DNA of 64,000 nucleotides from DAXETY01 sp051155755 (GTDB taxonomy: Bacteria > Desulfobacterota > Desulfobacteria > Desulfobacterales > SG8-13). The stretch covers positions 1-64,000 of the forward strand of contig DAXETY010000019.1 in the NCBI GenBank assembly GCA_051155755.1, read 5' to 3'. Shown piece after piece: positions 23,762 to 33,599 of this stretch. Position numbers and translations under genes: made by a program. Below the pieces are notes generated by a model, which was not told the DNA's origin, did no database searches, and saw nothing but the letters and a program-made list of their open reading frames with translations. Positions within the stretch are counted from its first letter, which is position 1; each line of letters begins with the position of its first letter.

Positions 23762-26311
23762 ATGAATCGATTACAGACCTTTCAGGTGTTTCCGAAAATT
23801 CCCGAACCCTTGTTTTTTCTCGAAACGCTGGCCCGCAATCTCTGGTGGTCCTGGAATCTGGATGCCATCGAACTGTTTCGACGGATCGATCCGCGGTTGT
23901 GGCAGGAATCCGGCCACAATCCCATCCTGTTTTCGACCTTGATCAGCCAGGAGCGTCTCAAGAACCTGTCAAAAGATGAAAGCTTTCTGGCGCACATGCG
24001 TCGGGTCCAGCACAAGTTTGAATCTCAGATTCTGGCCACGGAAGAAAGTTCGGCCTCCGGCCTGTCCGGCAATGAAGTGGTTGCCTATTTTTCCATGGAG
24101 TTCGGCATCCACGAGAGCCTGCCGCTGTTTGCCGGGGGCCTGGGCGTGCTTTCCGGCGATCACCTGAAAGCCGCCTCCGATCTGGCCCTGCCCCTGGTGG
24201 GCGTCGGGCTGCTGTATCGCCGAGGATATTTTCACCAGTACCTGGATCCTTCCGGCTGGCAGCAGGAAGAATACCCGGAAACCGATTTGTATCATCTGCC
24301 GGTTCGCCATGCCAAAGACGAGCAGGGCCGGGAAATCCAGGTTCAGGTGGAAAGCCCCCAGGGAACGATCCACGCCGCGGTGTGGCGCATGGACGTCGGA
24401 AGGGTTCCGCTTTACCTGCTGGACACCAACCTGGCCCAAAATTCCACCGAGGTGCGGGAGATTACCTCGCGACTCTACGCCGGCGAACAGAAACTGCGGC
24501 TGGCCCAGGAAGTGCTGCTGGGCATCGGCGGTATGCGCACCCTGGATGCGCTGGGCATCGAGCCGGCCGTGGTGCACATGAATGAAGGCCACTGCGCATT
24601 TGCCGGCCTGGAGCGCCTCTCCCAGCTGATGCACCGTCACAGCCTGGACCTGAAGACCGCTTTGGAGATCGTGCCGCGCTGCTCGGTGTACACCACCCAT
24701 ACACCGGTGGCCGCCGGACACGACGAATTCCCCCTGGAAATGGTAAAGCCCTATCTTCAGCCTTTCGAAGCGACACTCGGAATCCCGGTGAAAGACGTGA
24801 TGGCCTTCGGCCAAACACCCGGCACCGGCACGGAGAGCCCGCTGTCGATGTTCGTGCTGGGGATTCGTCTGGCCCAGTATTGCAACGGTGTCAGTGAACT
24901 GCACGGATCGGTGGCCCGACGCATGTGGTCGCACGTCTGGCCGGAGCAGCCCCACGACGAAGTGCCGATCACTCACATCACCAACGGCGTGCATGTGGCA
25001 TCCTGGCTTTCGCTGGAAAACGCCCTCTTGTTTGAACGCTACCTGGGGCCGGACTGGTATCGCAACACCTGGGCTTCGGACGTATCGGATCGAATCGACG
25101 AGATTTACGATGAAGAACTTTGGCGGTCCCACGAAATGAGCCGTTCCCGGTTGATCCGCCTGTGCCGGTTCCTGATGGTCAAACAATATCGGCGCCGCAA
25201 TGCGCCCAAAGCGGTTATGGAAGACGCCGAGTCGGTGCTCGACCAGGAAGTGCTTACCATCGGCTTTGCGCGCCGGTTTGCCACTTACAAACGCGCCAAC
25301 CTGCTGCTGCATGATCCGGATCGTCTCGAGGCGATTTTAACTTCCAAAACGCATCCCGTACAGATCATATTTGCCGGCAAAGCCCATCCCAAAGACAACG
25401 AGGGCAAAGAGCTGATCAAACAGCTGGTGCAGTTCTCCCGGCGGCCTTCGGTTCGTCATCGGATTCTTTTTTTGGAGGATTACGATATCAACGTAACCCG
25501 CCACATGATCCAGGGCGTCGACATCTGGCTCAACAATCCCCGCCGGCCGATGGAAGCCTGCGGCACTTCCGGCATGAAAGCGGCCTTGAACGGCGTTCTC
25601 AACGTCAGCGTACTGGATGGCTGGTGGTGCGAGGGTTTTGCCGAAGACCGGGGTTGGCGGATCGGCAATGGTGAGGAATACGAAGATCACGCTTACCAGG
25701 ACGCCGTAGAGAGCCAGGCCCTGTACAACATTCTGGAAAATGACGTCGTGCCCACGTTCTACGACCGGCGCAACGGAGACGCTCCCACCCGCTGGATCAA
25801 AATGATGAAGGAATCCATGAAGATGGCCATGCATGAGTTTTGCGCCCAGTGCATGGTGAAGCGTTACGAACACAATTTTTACATCCCAGCCGTCAAACAT
25901 TTCCGGGACCTGCTGGATCGAGAGGCCGCCGCCGCCCGCTCCCTCCAGGAACAGCGCAATCGCCTTCTGCGCCACTGGAAGCAGATACGGATCGAGTCGC
26001 CCGTCCAGGATACCAAGGGTCCCTTCCGGGTCGGCGACTCGCTGCAGGTGACCGCGATCGTCACTCTGGGAGAATTGCAGCCCGACGAAGTCGAAGTCGA
26101 ATTGTACTACGGCAGCCTAAAACACATCGACGCGTTAAGCGCCAGCCACACTCTCCCGATGCAAGTCCAGGAGAATCGCGGCAACGGCCATTACCTATAT
26201 CAATGCACGCTGCCCTGTCATATCGCCGGCCGCTTCGGCTTTACGGCCCGCGTCACACCCAACGGCGATGACTGGATCAAGCACAGTCCCGGCCTCGTCC
26301 GCTGGGCCTGA
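23762..26311 (+). CDS. glgP: Alpha-glucan phosphorylase (GT35)
   Basis: Releases glucose 1-phosphate from the non-reducing ends of glycogen, using pyridoxal phosphate. The 849-aa protein starts with the short alpha-glucan phosphorylase N terminus (LFFLETLARNLWWSWNLDA) and contains YFSMEFGIHESLPLFAGGLG and HMNEGHCAF. The PLP lysine lies in EACGTSGMKAALNG near residue 605. It lacks the N-terminal regulatory extension of animal enzymes, so allosteric AMP control is unlikely. AAGAGG 10 nt before ATG 23762 supports this start over the preceding TTG codons. It abuts the synthase gene closely. Confidence 0.95.
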   Translation: MNRLQTFQVFPKIPEPLFFLETLARNLWWSWNLDAIELFRRIDPRLWQESGHNPILFSTLISQERLKNLSKDESFLAHMRRVQHKFESQILATEESSASGLSGNEVVAYFSMEFGIHESLPLFAGGLGVLSGDHLKAASDLALPLVGVGLLYRRGYFHQYLDPSGWQQEEYPETDLYHLPVRHAKDEQGREIQVQVESPQGTIHAAVWRMDVGRVPLYLLDTNLAQNSTEVREITSRLYAGEQKLRLAQEVLLGIGGMRTLDALGIEPAVVHMNEGHCAFAGLERLSQLMHRHSLDLKTALEIVPRCSVYTTHTPVAAGHDEFPLEMVKPYLQPFEATLGIPVKDVMAFGQTPGTGTESPLSMFVLGIRLAQYCNGVSELHGSVARRMWSHVWPEQPHDEVPITHITNGVHVASWLSLENALLFERYLGPDWYRNTWASDVSDRIDEIYDEELWRSHEMSRSRLIRLCRFLMVKQYRRRNAPKAVMEDAESVLDQEVLTIGFARRFATYKRANLLLHDPDRLEAILTSKTHPVQIIFAGKAHPKDNEGKELIKQLVQFSRRPSVRHRILFLEDYDINVTRHMIQGVDIWLNNPRRPMEACGTSGMKAALNGVLNVSVLDGWWCEGFAEDRGWRIGNGEEYEDHAYQDAVESQALYNILENDVVPTFYDRRNGDAPTRWIKMMKESMKMAMHEFCAQCMVKRYEHNFYIPAVKHFRDLLDREAAAARSLQEQRNRLLRHWKQIRIESPVQDTKGPFRVGDSLQVTAIVTLGELQPDEVEVELYYGSLKHIDALSASHTLPMQVQENRGNGHYLYQCTLPCHIAGRFGFTARVTPNGDDWIKHSPGLVRWA

Positions 26312-26326
26312 TTGGAAACGCGCCTC

Positions 26327-27913
26327 ATGTCATGCCGACCATTAAAAAAACCGCGGGTGCTGATCATCACCCCCGAAGTCACTTACCTGCCCGATCGAAT
26401 GGGAAGCTACGCCGGCTATTACACGGCCAAAGCCGGCGGGATGGCCGATGTGTCGGCGGCATTGATCACAGCCCTGTTCGATCAGGGGGCCGACGTGCAT
26501 GTCGCCATTCCGGATTACCGCACCATTTTCAGCGACCGGGTGACGCCACTGTTGCGCAGTGAACTGCGCCGCATCCGACGCAAGGTTCCGGACGAGCGCA
26601 TCCACCTGGCCGAGGATCGCGCCTTTTTCTACCTCAACCGCGTATATGCCGACTACGGCGAAGCCAATCTGAAGTTGGCCCTGGCGTTTCAGCGGGAGGT
26701 TATGAACCGGATCGTTCCGGTGGTGGAACCCGATCTGGTTCACTGCAACGACTGGATGACGGGCCTGATTCCGGCCATGGCCCGCAAAATGAAAATTCCG
26801 TGCCTGTTTACGATTCACAACATCCACACGGTCAAAAGCACCCTGGCCCAAATTGAAGATCGGGGTATCGATGCGGCCTTTTTCTGGCAAAACCTTTACT
26901 ACGAATCCATGGCCACCGACTACCGGACGATTCGCGAGACCAATCCGGTGGATTTCCTTGCCAGCGGGGTGTTTGCCGCACACTTTATCAACACCGTCAG
27001 TCCCAATTTTTTAATAGAAATCGTCGATGGCAAGCACGCCTATTTCGAACCGGCACTGCGGCAGGAAATCGTCAACAAATGGGAAGCCGGCTGTGCCACC
27101 GGCATCCTGAACGCACCGGATCCATCTTTCGATCCGCGCAGCGACCGGGATCTGAAACGCAATTACGGTCCGGAGGATCACACGGACGGCAAGCGGGAGA
27201 ACAAACGCTTTTTACAACGCAATCTGGGCCTTGTGGAAGATCCGGATGCGCCTCTTTTTTTCTGGCCGTCGCGGTTGGAGCCGCGCCAGAAGGGCTGCCA
27301 GCTTCTGGCCGATATTTTCTACGAAATGATTTCGAGATACTGGGAAGAAAATCTACAGGTGTTGTTCGTGGCCGACGGCAGCTATCAAACGGTTTTTCGC
27401 GATATCGTGAACCTGCACGGATACCAGAAACATGTGGCGATCTGCGACTTTAACGACCAGTTGGAACGTCTGGGCTACGGGGCATCCGATTTCATTCTAA
27501 TGCCTTCCCGTTTCGAGCCCTGCGGACTGCCGCAGATGATTGCACCGATTTACGGCGCGCTGCCGGTCGCCCATGACACCGGCGGAATTCATGACACCGT
27601 GCGGCAACTGGATGTGGCCGATCAGACCGGCAACGGGTTTTTATTCGAAACCTACGATGCCAACGGTCTGCTGTGGGCCATCGGCGAGGCCATGCAATTT
27701 TACGCCCTGTCCGAAGCGGTGCGCCGGCCACAGGTCCAGCGCATCATGCAGGAAAGCCGACGGGCTTTCACCTACGACCAAACCGCCCAAAAATACATCG
27801 CCCTTTACGAGCAAATGCTCCACCGGCCGCTGGTTCTGGACACGGCCGCACAAGATAACCTCTGTGGCGAAACCGAGCTGGAAACGGTTCGAAGACCGGC
27901 ATCGAAATCCTGA
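26327..27913 (+). CDS. glgA: Glycogen synthase (GT5-like)
   Basis: Extends alpha-1,4-glucan from a nucleotide sugar. The 528-aa protein has the N-terminal donor and acceptor loop as AKAGGMADVSAAL (a KxGG variant) near residues 30-42. The C-terminal retaining GT-B motif is RFEPCGLPQMIAPIYGALP with the paired Glu residues. The PEVTYLPDRMGSYAG start and a long central insert differ from E. coli GlgA. GT5 enzymes normally use ADP-glucose; the neighbouring UDP-glucose pyrophosphorylase makes UDP-glucose the likelier donor here (inference). A TTG at 26312 would add five residues; ATG 26327 with GGAAA upstream is preferred. Only 15 nt separate it from glgP. Confidence 0.88.
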   Translation: MSCRPLKKPRVLIITPEVTYLPDRMGSYAGYYTAKAGGMADVSAALITALFDQGADVHVAIPDYRTIFSDRVTPLLRSELRRIRRKVPDERIHLAEDRAFFYLNRVYADYGEANLKLALAFQREVMNRIVPVVEPDLVHCNDWMTGLIPAMARKMKIPCLFTIHNIHTVKSTLAQIEDRGIDAAFFWQNLYYESMATDYRTIRETNPVDFLASGVFAAHFINTVSPNFLIEIVDGKHAYFEPALRQEIVNKWEAGCATGILNAPDPSFDPRSDRDLKRNYGPEDHTDGKRENKRFLQRNLGLVEDPDAPLFFWPSRLEPRQKGCQLLADIFYEMISRYWEENLQVLFVADGSYQTVFRDIVNLHGYQKHVAICDFNDQLERLGYGASDFILMPSRFEPCGLPQMIAPIYGALPVAHDTGGIHDTVRQLDVADQTGNGFLFETYDANGLLWAIGEAMQFYALSEAVRRPQVQRIMQESRRAFTYDQTAQKYIALYEQMLHRPLVLDTAAQDNLCGETELETVRRPASKS

Positions 27914-27959
27914 ATCCAAATCGATACTTGGGCCGAATTCCTTGAACAGGTACTCGTCA

Positions 27960-30035
27960 ATGTCGAATGATTTTGCACCATCATCTGTCATCAACCGCTC
28001 TCCAATCGAAAAACGGCTGGCACGGCTGCTGAAGGCCGACCCGAAGCTCAAACCTTACGAAACCCGGATCCGAAACCGTCTGGAACACGTCGAACGCACT
28101 GAAATCCGGCTGACCGGCGACCGAATGGATTTAACCGATTTTGCCTCCGGCCACGAGTATTTCGGTCTGCATTTCCGCGACGGACAATGGGTTTTACGCG
28201 AGTGGGCACCGAATGCCACCCGGATCTTTCTGGTGGGTGACTTCAACGACTGGCAGCAGCGGTCTGAGTTTGCCTTCGAAAACATCGATGCGCAGGCGGG
28301 CATCTGGGAGGTCCGGCTTCCGGCCGATCGCCTCGAACATGGAAATCATTACCGCTTGTCGATTCACTGGTCGAACGGAGAAGGCGATCGCATTCCGGCC
28401 TATGCCCGTCGGGTGGTACAGGATCCGCACACCCGGATTTTCACCGCCCAGGTCTGGCGCCCACCGACTCCCTACCAGTGGAAACAATCCGCTTTCCGGC
28501 GTTCACAGGCACCGCCGCTGGTATACGAAGCGCATGTCGGAATGGCCCAATGCGAGGCAAAAATCGGTACATTTCGAGAATTTACACTGAACATACTGCC
28601 GCGGATCGCTGCCGCCGGGTACAACACCATCCAGCTGATGGCGGTTCAGGAGCATCCGTACTACGGTTCTTTTGGTTATCAGGTTTCCAGTTTTTTCGCA
28701 CCCTCGTCGCGCTTCGGCACTCCGGAAGAGTTAAAAGCCCTGGTCGATACCGCCCACGCCGAGGGCATCGCTGTGGTCATGGACCTGATTCATTCCCACG
28801 CGGTTTCCAATGAAGTCGAGGGCTTGAGTCGCTTCGACGGCACCTTGTATCAATACTTCCACGACGGTTCCCGGGGCCATCACCCGGCGTGGGATTCCCG
28901 CTGTTTCGACTACGGCAAACACCAGGTGCTGCACTTTCTGCTGTCCAATTGCCGCTACTGGATCGATGAGTTTCAATTCGACGGTTTCCGTTTGGACGGC
29001 ATCACCAGCATGCTCTATCACCATCATGGTCTGGGAAATGCATTCCACAGCTATGAGGACTACTTCGACGACAGCGTGGATGAAGATGCGCTGGCGTATC
29101 TGGCGCTGGCCAACCGCCTCATCCATCGGCTGCGGCCCGATGCCGTTACGATTGCCGAAGACATCAGCGGCATGCCCGGCCTGGCCACGGCGGAAGACCG
29201 GGGCGGATACGGCTTCGACTATCGGTTTGCCATGGGAATTCCCGATTACTGGATCCGCCTGAGTAAAGACCTGCGTGACGAAGACTGGCCCCTGGGCCAC
29301 CTGTGGTTCGAGCTGACCAATCGACGACCGGAAGAGCGCGTCATCAGCTATGCCGAATCCCACGATCAGGCGCTGGTCGGCGATCAGACCCTCATTTTTC
29401 GCCTCATCGGCGCCGATATGTACGATCACATGCACGTTGACGATCGAAATCTGCGCGTCGACCGTGGTGTGGCCCTGCACAAAATGATTCGTCTGATTAC
29501 ACTGGCCACCGCCGGAAGCGGTTATTTGAATTTCATGGGCAATGAATTCGGACATCCGGAGTGGATCGATTTCCCCCGGGAAGGCAACCACTGGTCTTAC
29601 CACTATGCCCGCCGCCAATGGCACCTGGTGGACAATCCCGATCTGAAATACCACCAACTGGGCAATTTCGACCGAGCAATGATCGCTGTGGCCAAAAACC
29701 AGGAACTGTTAACCGATCCCTGGCCGCGTTTGCTGCACGAGCACTCCGAAAACAAGGTGCTCGCTGCGCAGCGGGCCGGATTGATATTCGTTTTTAATTT
29801 TCACCACGAGCGATCGTTTTCCGACTACCGGATCGATGTGGCGCCGGGCAGCTACCGCATGATTTTGGACAGCGACCATCCGCGGTTCGGCGGACACGGA
29901 CGCCTGGATCCGGACCAGGTGCATGTGTCCCTGGAAGTCTCATTCGAAGGCCACACGCGCCGGTGTTTGAGTCTCTATCTGCCGACGCGAACGGCGGTGG
30001 TTTTAAAGCGGGAAGAAGACGAATCGCAAAAATAA
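27960..30035 (+). CDS. glgB: 1,4-alpha-glucan branching enzyme, eukaryote-like GH13_8 type
   Basis: Introduces alpha-1,6 branches into glycogen. The 691-aa protein has an N-terminal CBM48-like domain (REWAPNATRIFLVGDFNDWQ) and a GH13 catalytic domain. Nucleophile Asp lies in FDGFRLDGITSML (about 340), acid Glu in TIAEDISG (about 398) and the third Asp in YAESHDQALVGD (about 466). The run CFDYGKHQVLHFLLSNCRYWIDE-type and the YHHHGLG motif are those of eukaryotic branching enzymes rather than E. coli GlgB. The frame is open upstream to 27540 inside glgA; ATG 27960 lies 47 nt after glgA. It is the last gene of the glycogen cluster. Confidence 0.92.
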   Translation: MSNDFAPSSVINRSPIEKRLARLLKADPKLKPYETRIRNRLEHVERTEIRLTGDRMDLTDFASGHEYFGLHFRDGQWVLREWAPNATRIFLVGDFNDWQQRSEFAFENIDAQAGIWEVRLPADRLEHGNHYRLSIHWSNGEGDRIPAYARRVVQDPHTRIFTAQVWRPPTPYQWKQSAFRRSQAPPLVYEAHVGMAQCEAKIGTFREFTLNILPRIAAAGYNTIQLMAVQEHPYYGSFGYQVSSFFAPSSRFGTPEELKALVDTAHAEGIAVVMDLIHSHAVSNEVEGLSRFDGTLYQYFHDGSRGHHPAWDSRCFDYGKHQVLHFLLSNCRYWIDEFQFDGFRLDGITSMLYHHHGLGNAFHSYEDYFDDSVDEDALAYLALANRLIHRLRPDAVTIAEDISGMPGLATAEDRGGYGFDYRFAMGIPDYWIRLSKDLRDEDWPLGHLWFELTNRRPEERVISYAESHDQALVGDQTLIFRLIGADMYDHMHVDDRNLRVDRGVALHKMIRLITLATAGSGYLNFMGNEFGHPEWIDFPREGNHWSYHYARRQWHLVDNPDLKYHQLGNFDRAMIAVAKNQELLTDPWPRLLHEHSENKVLAAQRAGLIFVFNFHHERSFSDYRIDVAPGSYRMILDSDHPRFGGHGRLDPDQVHVSLEVSFEGHTRRCLSLYLPTRTAVVLKREEDESQK

Positions 30036-30111
30036 TTCGTATCACGGTGATTGCAGGCTGGGTGGGTTCTGAAAAAGTTGGGGCTGCCGTTCATTTTTCT
30101 TCCGGAGGTTC

Positions 30112-30711
30112 TCACCGGCGAAAAGCGTAGTAGTATTTCAGGACTCTGGCCACGTAGTCCTGGGTTTCCTTGTAGGGCGGAATTTGAAAATTGTAGCGCT
30201 CTACCGCGGTCGGTCCGGCATTGTAAGCCGCCAGGGAAAGCGACAGTTGACCTTCGAATCGATCCAGCATGCTTCGAAAATAGCGTGCGCCGCCCATAAT
30301 GTTTTCCCAGGGATCGAATGGATCGTTGATATTCATTGCCTTGACGTTGTGGGGCATCAGTTGCATCAAACCCAGAGCACCTTTGCGGGAAATCGCCTTT
30401 GGATTGAAATCCGATTCGGCCTTGATAATGGCTTTGAGCAGCGGGTAGGAAACGCCGTAAAGTTCCGAAGCTTCACGGATAAACGTATCGTATCGGTCCG
30501 ATGAATAGCGACGGTAGGCCTTTTTTATACCTTCCCGCACGAACACGCGATATTCGGATTCCGAAGCCGTCGGGGCGTTGGTAAAGTGAACCACGCCGTC
30601 GTCATCGATGTACATGTAGATGTCGGCGGACACGGGCGTCGTCAGCGCGATCCATAGCAGGATAACGGCTGTCCCGATCCAAATCTGCACCCTCGTTTTT
30701 CGTGTCTTCAT
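30112..30711 (-). CDS. Lytic transglycosylase, SLT domain (DUF4124-like N terminus)
   Basis: A 199-aa exported peptidoglycan lytic transglycosylase. A signal peptide covers about residues 1-29 (ending TPVSA). A short DUF4124-like strand IYMYIDDDGVVHFTN follows. The SLT domain then has catalytic Glu99 in IIKAESDFNP, GALGLMQLMP (111-120) and AAYNAGP. It is convergent with glgB, so it is not part of the glycogen unit, and follows the decayed helicase gene on the same strand. Substrate range and partner are unknown. Confidence 0.92.
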   Translation of the reverse strand: MKTRKTRVQIWIGTAVILLWIALTTPVSADIYMYIDDDGVVHFTNAPTASESEYRVFVREGIKKAYRRYSSDRYDTFIREASELYGVSYPLLKAIIKAESDFNPKAISRKGALGLMQLMPHNVKAMNINDPFDPWENIMGGARYFRSMLDRFEGQLSLSLAAYNAGPTAVERYNFQIPPYKETQDYVARVLKYYYAFRR

Positions 30712-30789
30712 ACCGTCCGCCCAGCACTACATTGCCATCAGCCCGGATTGCAGCTGGATCACTCTCGACAGACACGTACCTCCAAACCA

Positions 30790-32297
30790 GTTAATATTTT
30801 ACAATTTCAGTCGAGCCAAGACAAGCAAATAGTTTTTTAGAAGCTGGGCACACCAGCTGTGCCAAGATATGAACGGAACCGGCGGCAGGAGTTCTTCTTC
30901 GCAGCCGATAATAAAAAACCAACGGAAACTCAAGACCTTCGGCGGTATGGAAAGTCAACAACGATACCTTGGACCGCCGCACTCGCCAACCGGTTTTACG
31001 GCATCGGTGCAAGCAAACAAGCTGTGTTGACCTTTGAGCTGTTGCCGTTCCCGGGTGTCGAACAGGCCAATGGTGCCGTAAGCACCATCGTATCACGCCG
31101 CCGCGTGAATCCGGCCGGTTCGCATGCGTGCGATTGCCTCGGAAAGCAGCGGTATGAGCCCGTTGTGAAACACCTCCGGCTCGATCTCCGTAAGAATTCG
31201 AAATTCGGAACCATAGCGAGCCAGCAACATTTCGTGGGCTTCACCAACCCGTTTGGCGGCCGGGCCGACCTGAAAGATTTCCGCTAAAATTTCCTTTAAG
31301 GGGATCAGGTTCCAATACCGGTGACGCTTGTCAGGCAGATCACCGGACGGACGATCCGCCAGTTCAGACACGCGGTGCAGGACGCCCAGCGTGAGGGTTT
31401 TTCCGCATATCGGGCATTGATTTCGGGCCGCAAGGGTCTCGTCCGGGTGCATGCGCACACCGCATTTGCGGTGGCCGTCCAGGTGATATTTGCCTTCCTG
31501 CGGGTAAAACTCGTACGTACCTTCGGACTGTCGGGCGTCACCGGAGCACAGCGCCTTTCTGATGGCCGGATAGGAGAGTTGGGTGTTGAACAGATTGGCT
31601 TCCCTTCCCAGTTTGTCCGGAGAATGGGCATCGGAATTGGAAATCAGGGTGTGCCCATCGAGGGCGGAACATCGCCAGTTCATGGGAGGATCGGAGGAAA
31701 GTCCGGTCTCGAGGGCAAAAACGTATGGACTCAGATCCTCGAAACAGTCCTCTATCGAATCGAAACCGGATTGGGCTCCCAGCATTGAAAACCAGGGCGC
31801 CCATATATGTGCGGGTACAAGTAATCCGTCGGATTCGGCCTCCAAAACGGATTATAGCAGATCCCGGGCATCCATTCCTAAAATCGGCCGCCCATCGGAA
31901 CAGATGTTTCCGATACGGTCCAGGGCGACATTGAATCGGCGGACCGATTCGATTTCGGACATGAACACCAGGTTGTGGTTTTTACGGGTTTTTCCCTGTT
32001 TTTTATAGATGTTGCTGATTTCGGCCGTCAAAACGAACCGCACCGGCTGGTGGCAGGGCGGCGGTACCCGGCGATCCAGTTCGCGGGCAATGTCCGGTTT
32101 GAGGCGAAACAGCCCCGCCTCGGCCTCGGTGAGTTTTTCCCGAATTTCGGCAAACCACGAAGGATGGGTAAAATCCCCGGTTCCGACGACCGTAATTCCT
32201 TTTTTTTTGGCAGTCACATAAAGATGCTCCAGGTCAGATTCTTGGCCGTCGCTCTGGAATATTTGGAATGTACGTGAAAATCGGCGATAAATTGCAT
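30790..32297 (-). pseudogene. Decayed PHP-domain/UvrD-type helicase gene
   Basis: Reading the minus strand from ATG 32297 gives a PHP-type start (FIADFHVHSKYSRATAK). One base is missing near 32234, and the frame resumes as LEHLYVTAKKKGITVVGTGD. It then continues to a TAA at 31852-31854 (between ARDLL and VLEAESDGLL), continues again to a TGA at 31093-31095, and goes on with YDGAYGTIGLF. The helicase region is mostly absent: about 100 nt later comes the UvrD motif VSLLTFHTAEGLEFPLVF, where an extra T in a T-run breaks the frame before IIGCEEELLP. So it has two frameshifts, two nonsense codons and a large internal deletion. Intact relatives fuse an EndoQ/PHP-like nuclease domain to a UvrD/Rep helicase (from memory). 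Confidence 0.85.
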
Positions 32298-32309
32298 CTT
32301 AAAAAGAAC

Positions 32310-32338
32310 TTGTCAGAAACCGATAAAAACGCTATATA
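32310..32338 (+). promoter_or_regulatory. Promoter-like sequence for the RdgC-like pair
   Basis: TTGTCA at 32310-32315 and TATATA at 32333-32338 are 17 nt apart, about 45 nt upstream of the first RdgC-like start. It overlaps the 5' end of the opposing pseudogene. Confidence 0.5.
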
Positions 32339-32383
32339 TTTTTATTTTTTGACAATCAACCTACAATATGTGGCATCCGGCCC

Positions 32384-32998
32384 ATGGGATTGCTTTCTTC
32401 CAGCGTTTCGATCACCCGCTATCAGGTCAAGGGACAACTCGACCAACCGATGATGGATACCGTTGCCGATGCATTGAAAAAATATTCCATAGCGGAAATC
32501 GATCATGAGGTCCATGAGAAATCGGTCGGCTGGACATCCACCGAACATCCATTTCACCCGAATTTCGACGGTTCGGTATTCGCATACGGCACCTATTGGG
32601 TGTTTTCGCTGCGAATGGACAAAAAGAACATCTCTTCCAAACTGTTAAAAAAACATGCCGCTCTGGAAGAAGCCCGTCTGTTGTCGAGCAGCGGTCGCGA
32701 ATTTCTGGCTGCCAGGGAAAAAAAACAGCTCAAGGAACAAGTGCTGCACGCGCTTTGCCTTCGGACACCGGCCACCCCCAACGTCTATGACCTGGTGTGG
32801 AACTACGAGGCCGGCCGATTATGGTTCTTCTCGAACCTGAAAGCCGCCAACGAAACAATGGAAGAGCTGTTTTCCCGCTCTTTCGGACTCTCTCTTATTC
32901 GAATGTTCCCTTACACGGCCGCCGATCTGACGGCGGGACTGTCCGATGCGGGCCGCGACGCGCTCGACAAACTCACGCCGGCATCTTTTACAAGGTAA
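32384..32998 (+). CDS. RdgC-like recombination-associated protein, N-terminal part
   Basis: The 204-aa protein resembles the first two thirds of RdgC, a DNA-binding protein that forms rings on duplex DNA and modulates RecA. Matching features are GWTSTEHPF near residues 49-57, FSLRMDKKNISSKLLKKH, a coiled helix SSGREFLAAREKKQLKEQVLHAL, then YDLVWNYEAGRLWFFSNLKAANETMEELF. The C-terminal portion seems to be encoded by the next gene, in another frame. It occupies the place where dnaA often sits, directly before dnaN. Family assignment is from remembered pattern only. Confidence 0.65.
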   Translation: MGLLSSSVSITRYQVKGQLDQPMMDTVADALKKYSIAEIDHEVHEKSVGWTSTEHPFHPNFDGSVFAYGTYWVFSLRMDKKNISSKLLKKHAALEEARLLSSSGREFLAAREKKQLKEQVLHALCLRTPATPNVYDLVWNYEAGRLWFFSNLKAANETMEELFSRSFGLSLIRMFPYTAADLTAGLSDAGRDALDKLTPASFTR

Positions 32999-33012
32999 CA
33001 GGGTTCGGTGTC

Positions 33013-33555
33013 ATGCTCGATGTTGCAGTCGCCTATAATCGTTACCGCTTTCTGGGAAACGAGTTTCTGACCTGGCTCTGGTATCTGGTGGAAAACCAGC
33101 CGGATCGCTTTCAACGGTTTTTGGACCAACCGGCGACCGTCGAAATCGGCAATCGCATGGTTTTGGAAAACCGGTTGAATGAAAATTTGGAAACCATCAC
33201 GATCAAAGGAGACGATGCGGGCCTGGAAGAAGCCTTGCTGGCATTGCGCAAAGGTGCATTGGTCACCGAATTGAATCTGGTATTCCGAATCGGTGAGCAT
33301 CAGTGGCAGTTCAATCTCAAGGGAGAAAGTATGAATATCAGCGGCTTGAAAACACCGGAAACCGCCGCTGCCGAAACCCCCGAAGATATGGAAGGGTGGG
33401 TGCTGGAAAAAATATACCTGTACGAAAAAGCTATTTCGCTGGTGGAAAACACCTTTTCCGAATTTGCACGGTTGCGAACCGCAACGGATTGGGCGCAAAA
33501 ATGGCATCCGCTGCTGGTGGGCTGGATCGCCGGGAAGACGCCGACGGCAGGATGA
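33013..33555 (+). CDS. RdgC-like C-terminal partner protein
   Basis: About 180 aa, starting 14 nt after the preceding gene. It begins LDVAVAYNRYRFLGNEFLTWLWYLVE; the GNEFLTWLW block recalls the C-terminal half of RdgC proteins in some deltaproteobacteria and actinobacteria. The rest alternates strands and ends with a helix and a basic-hydrophobic tail. Two explanations fit: a natural two-gene RdgC, or a frameshifted single gene. The separate ATG and lack of decay favour a natural pair. An in-frame extension upstream to 32797 lies inside the first gene and is rejected. Confidence 0.55.
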   Translation: MLDVAVAYNRYRFLGNEFLTWLWYLVENQPDRFQRFLDQPATVEIGNRMVLENRLNENLETITIKGDDAGLEEALLALRKGALVTELNLVFRIGEHQWQFNLKGESMNISGLKTPETAAAETPEDMEGWVLEKIYLYEKAISLVENTFSEFARLRTATDWAQKWHPLLVGWIAGKTPTAG

Positions 33556-33599
33556 CCGACATTTGCAGACAACAAACCGTAAACGAATTGTTCATAAAT

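Noticed and set aside
31093..31095. TGA in the helicase pseudogene as a second selenocysteine codon
   Set aside because: The position corresponds to a Gly in remembered relatives, not Cys, no SECIS hairpin is seen, and the same gene has a TAA and frameshifts.
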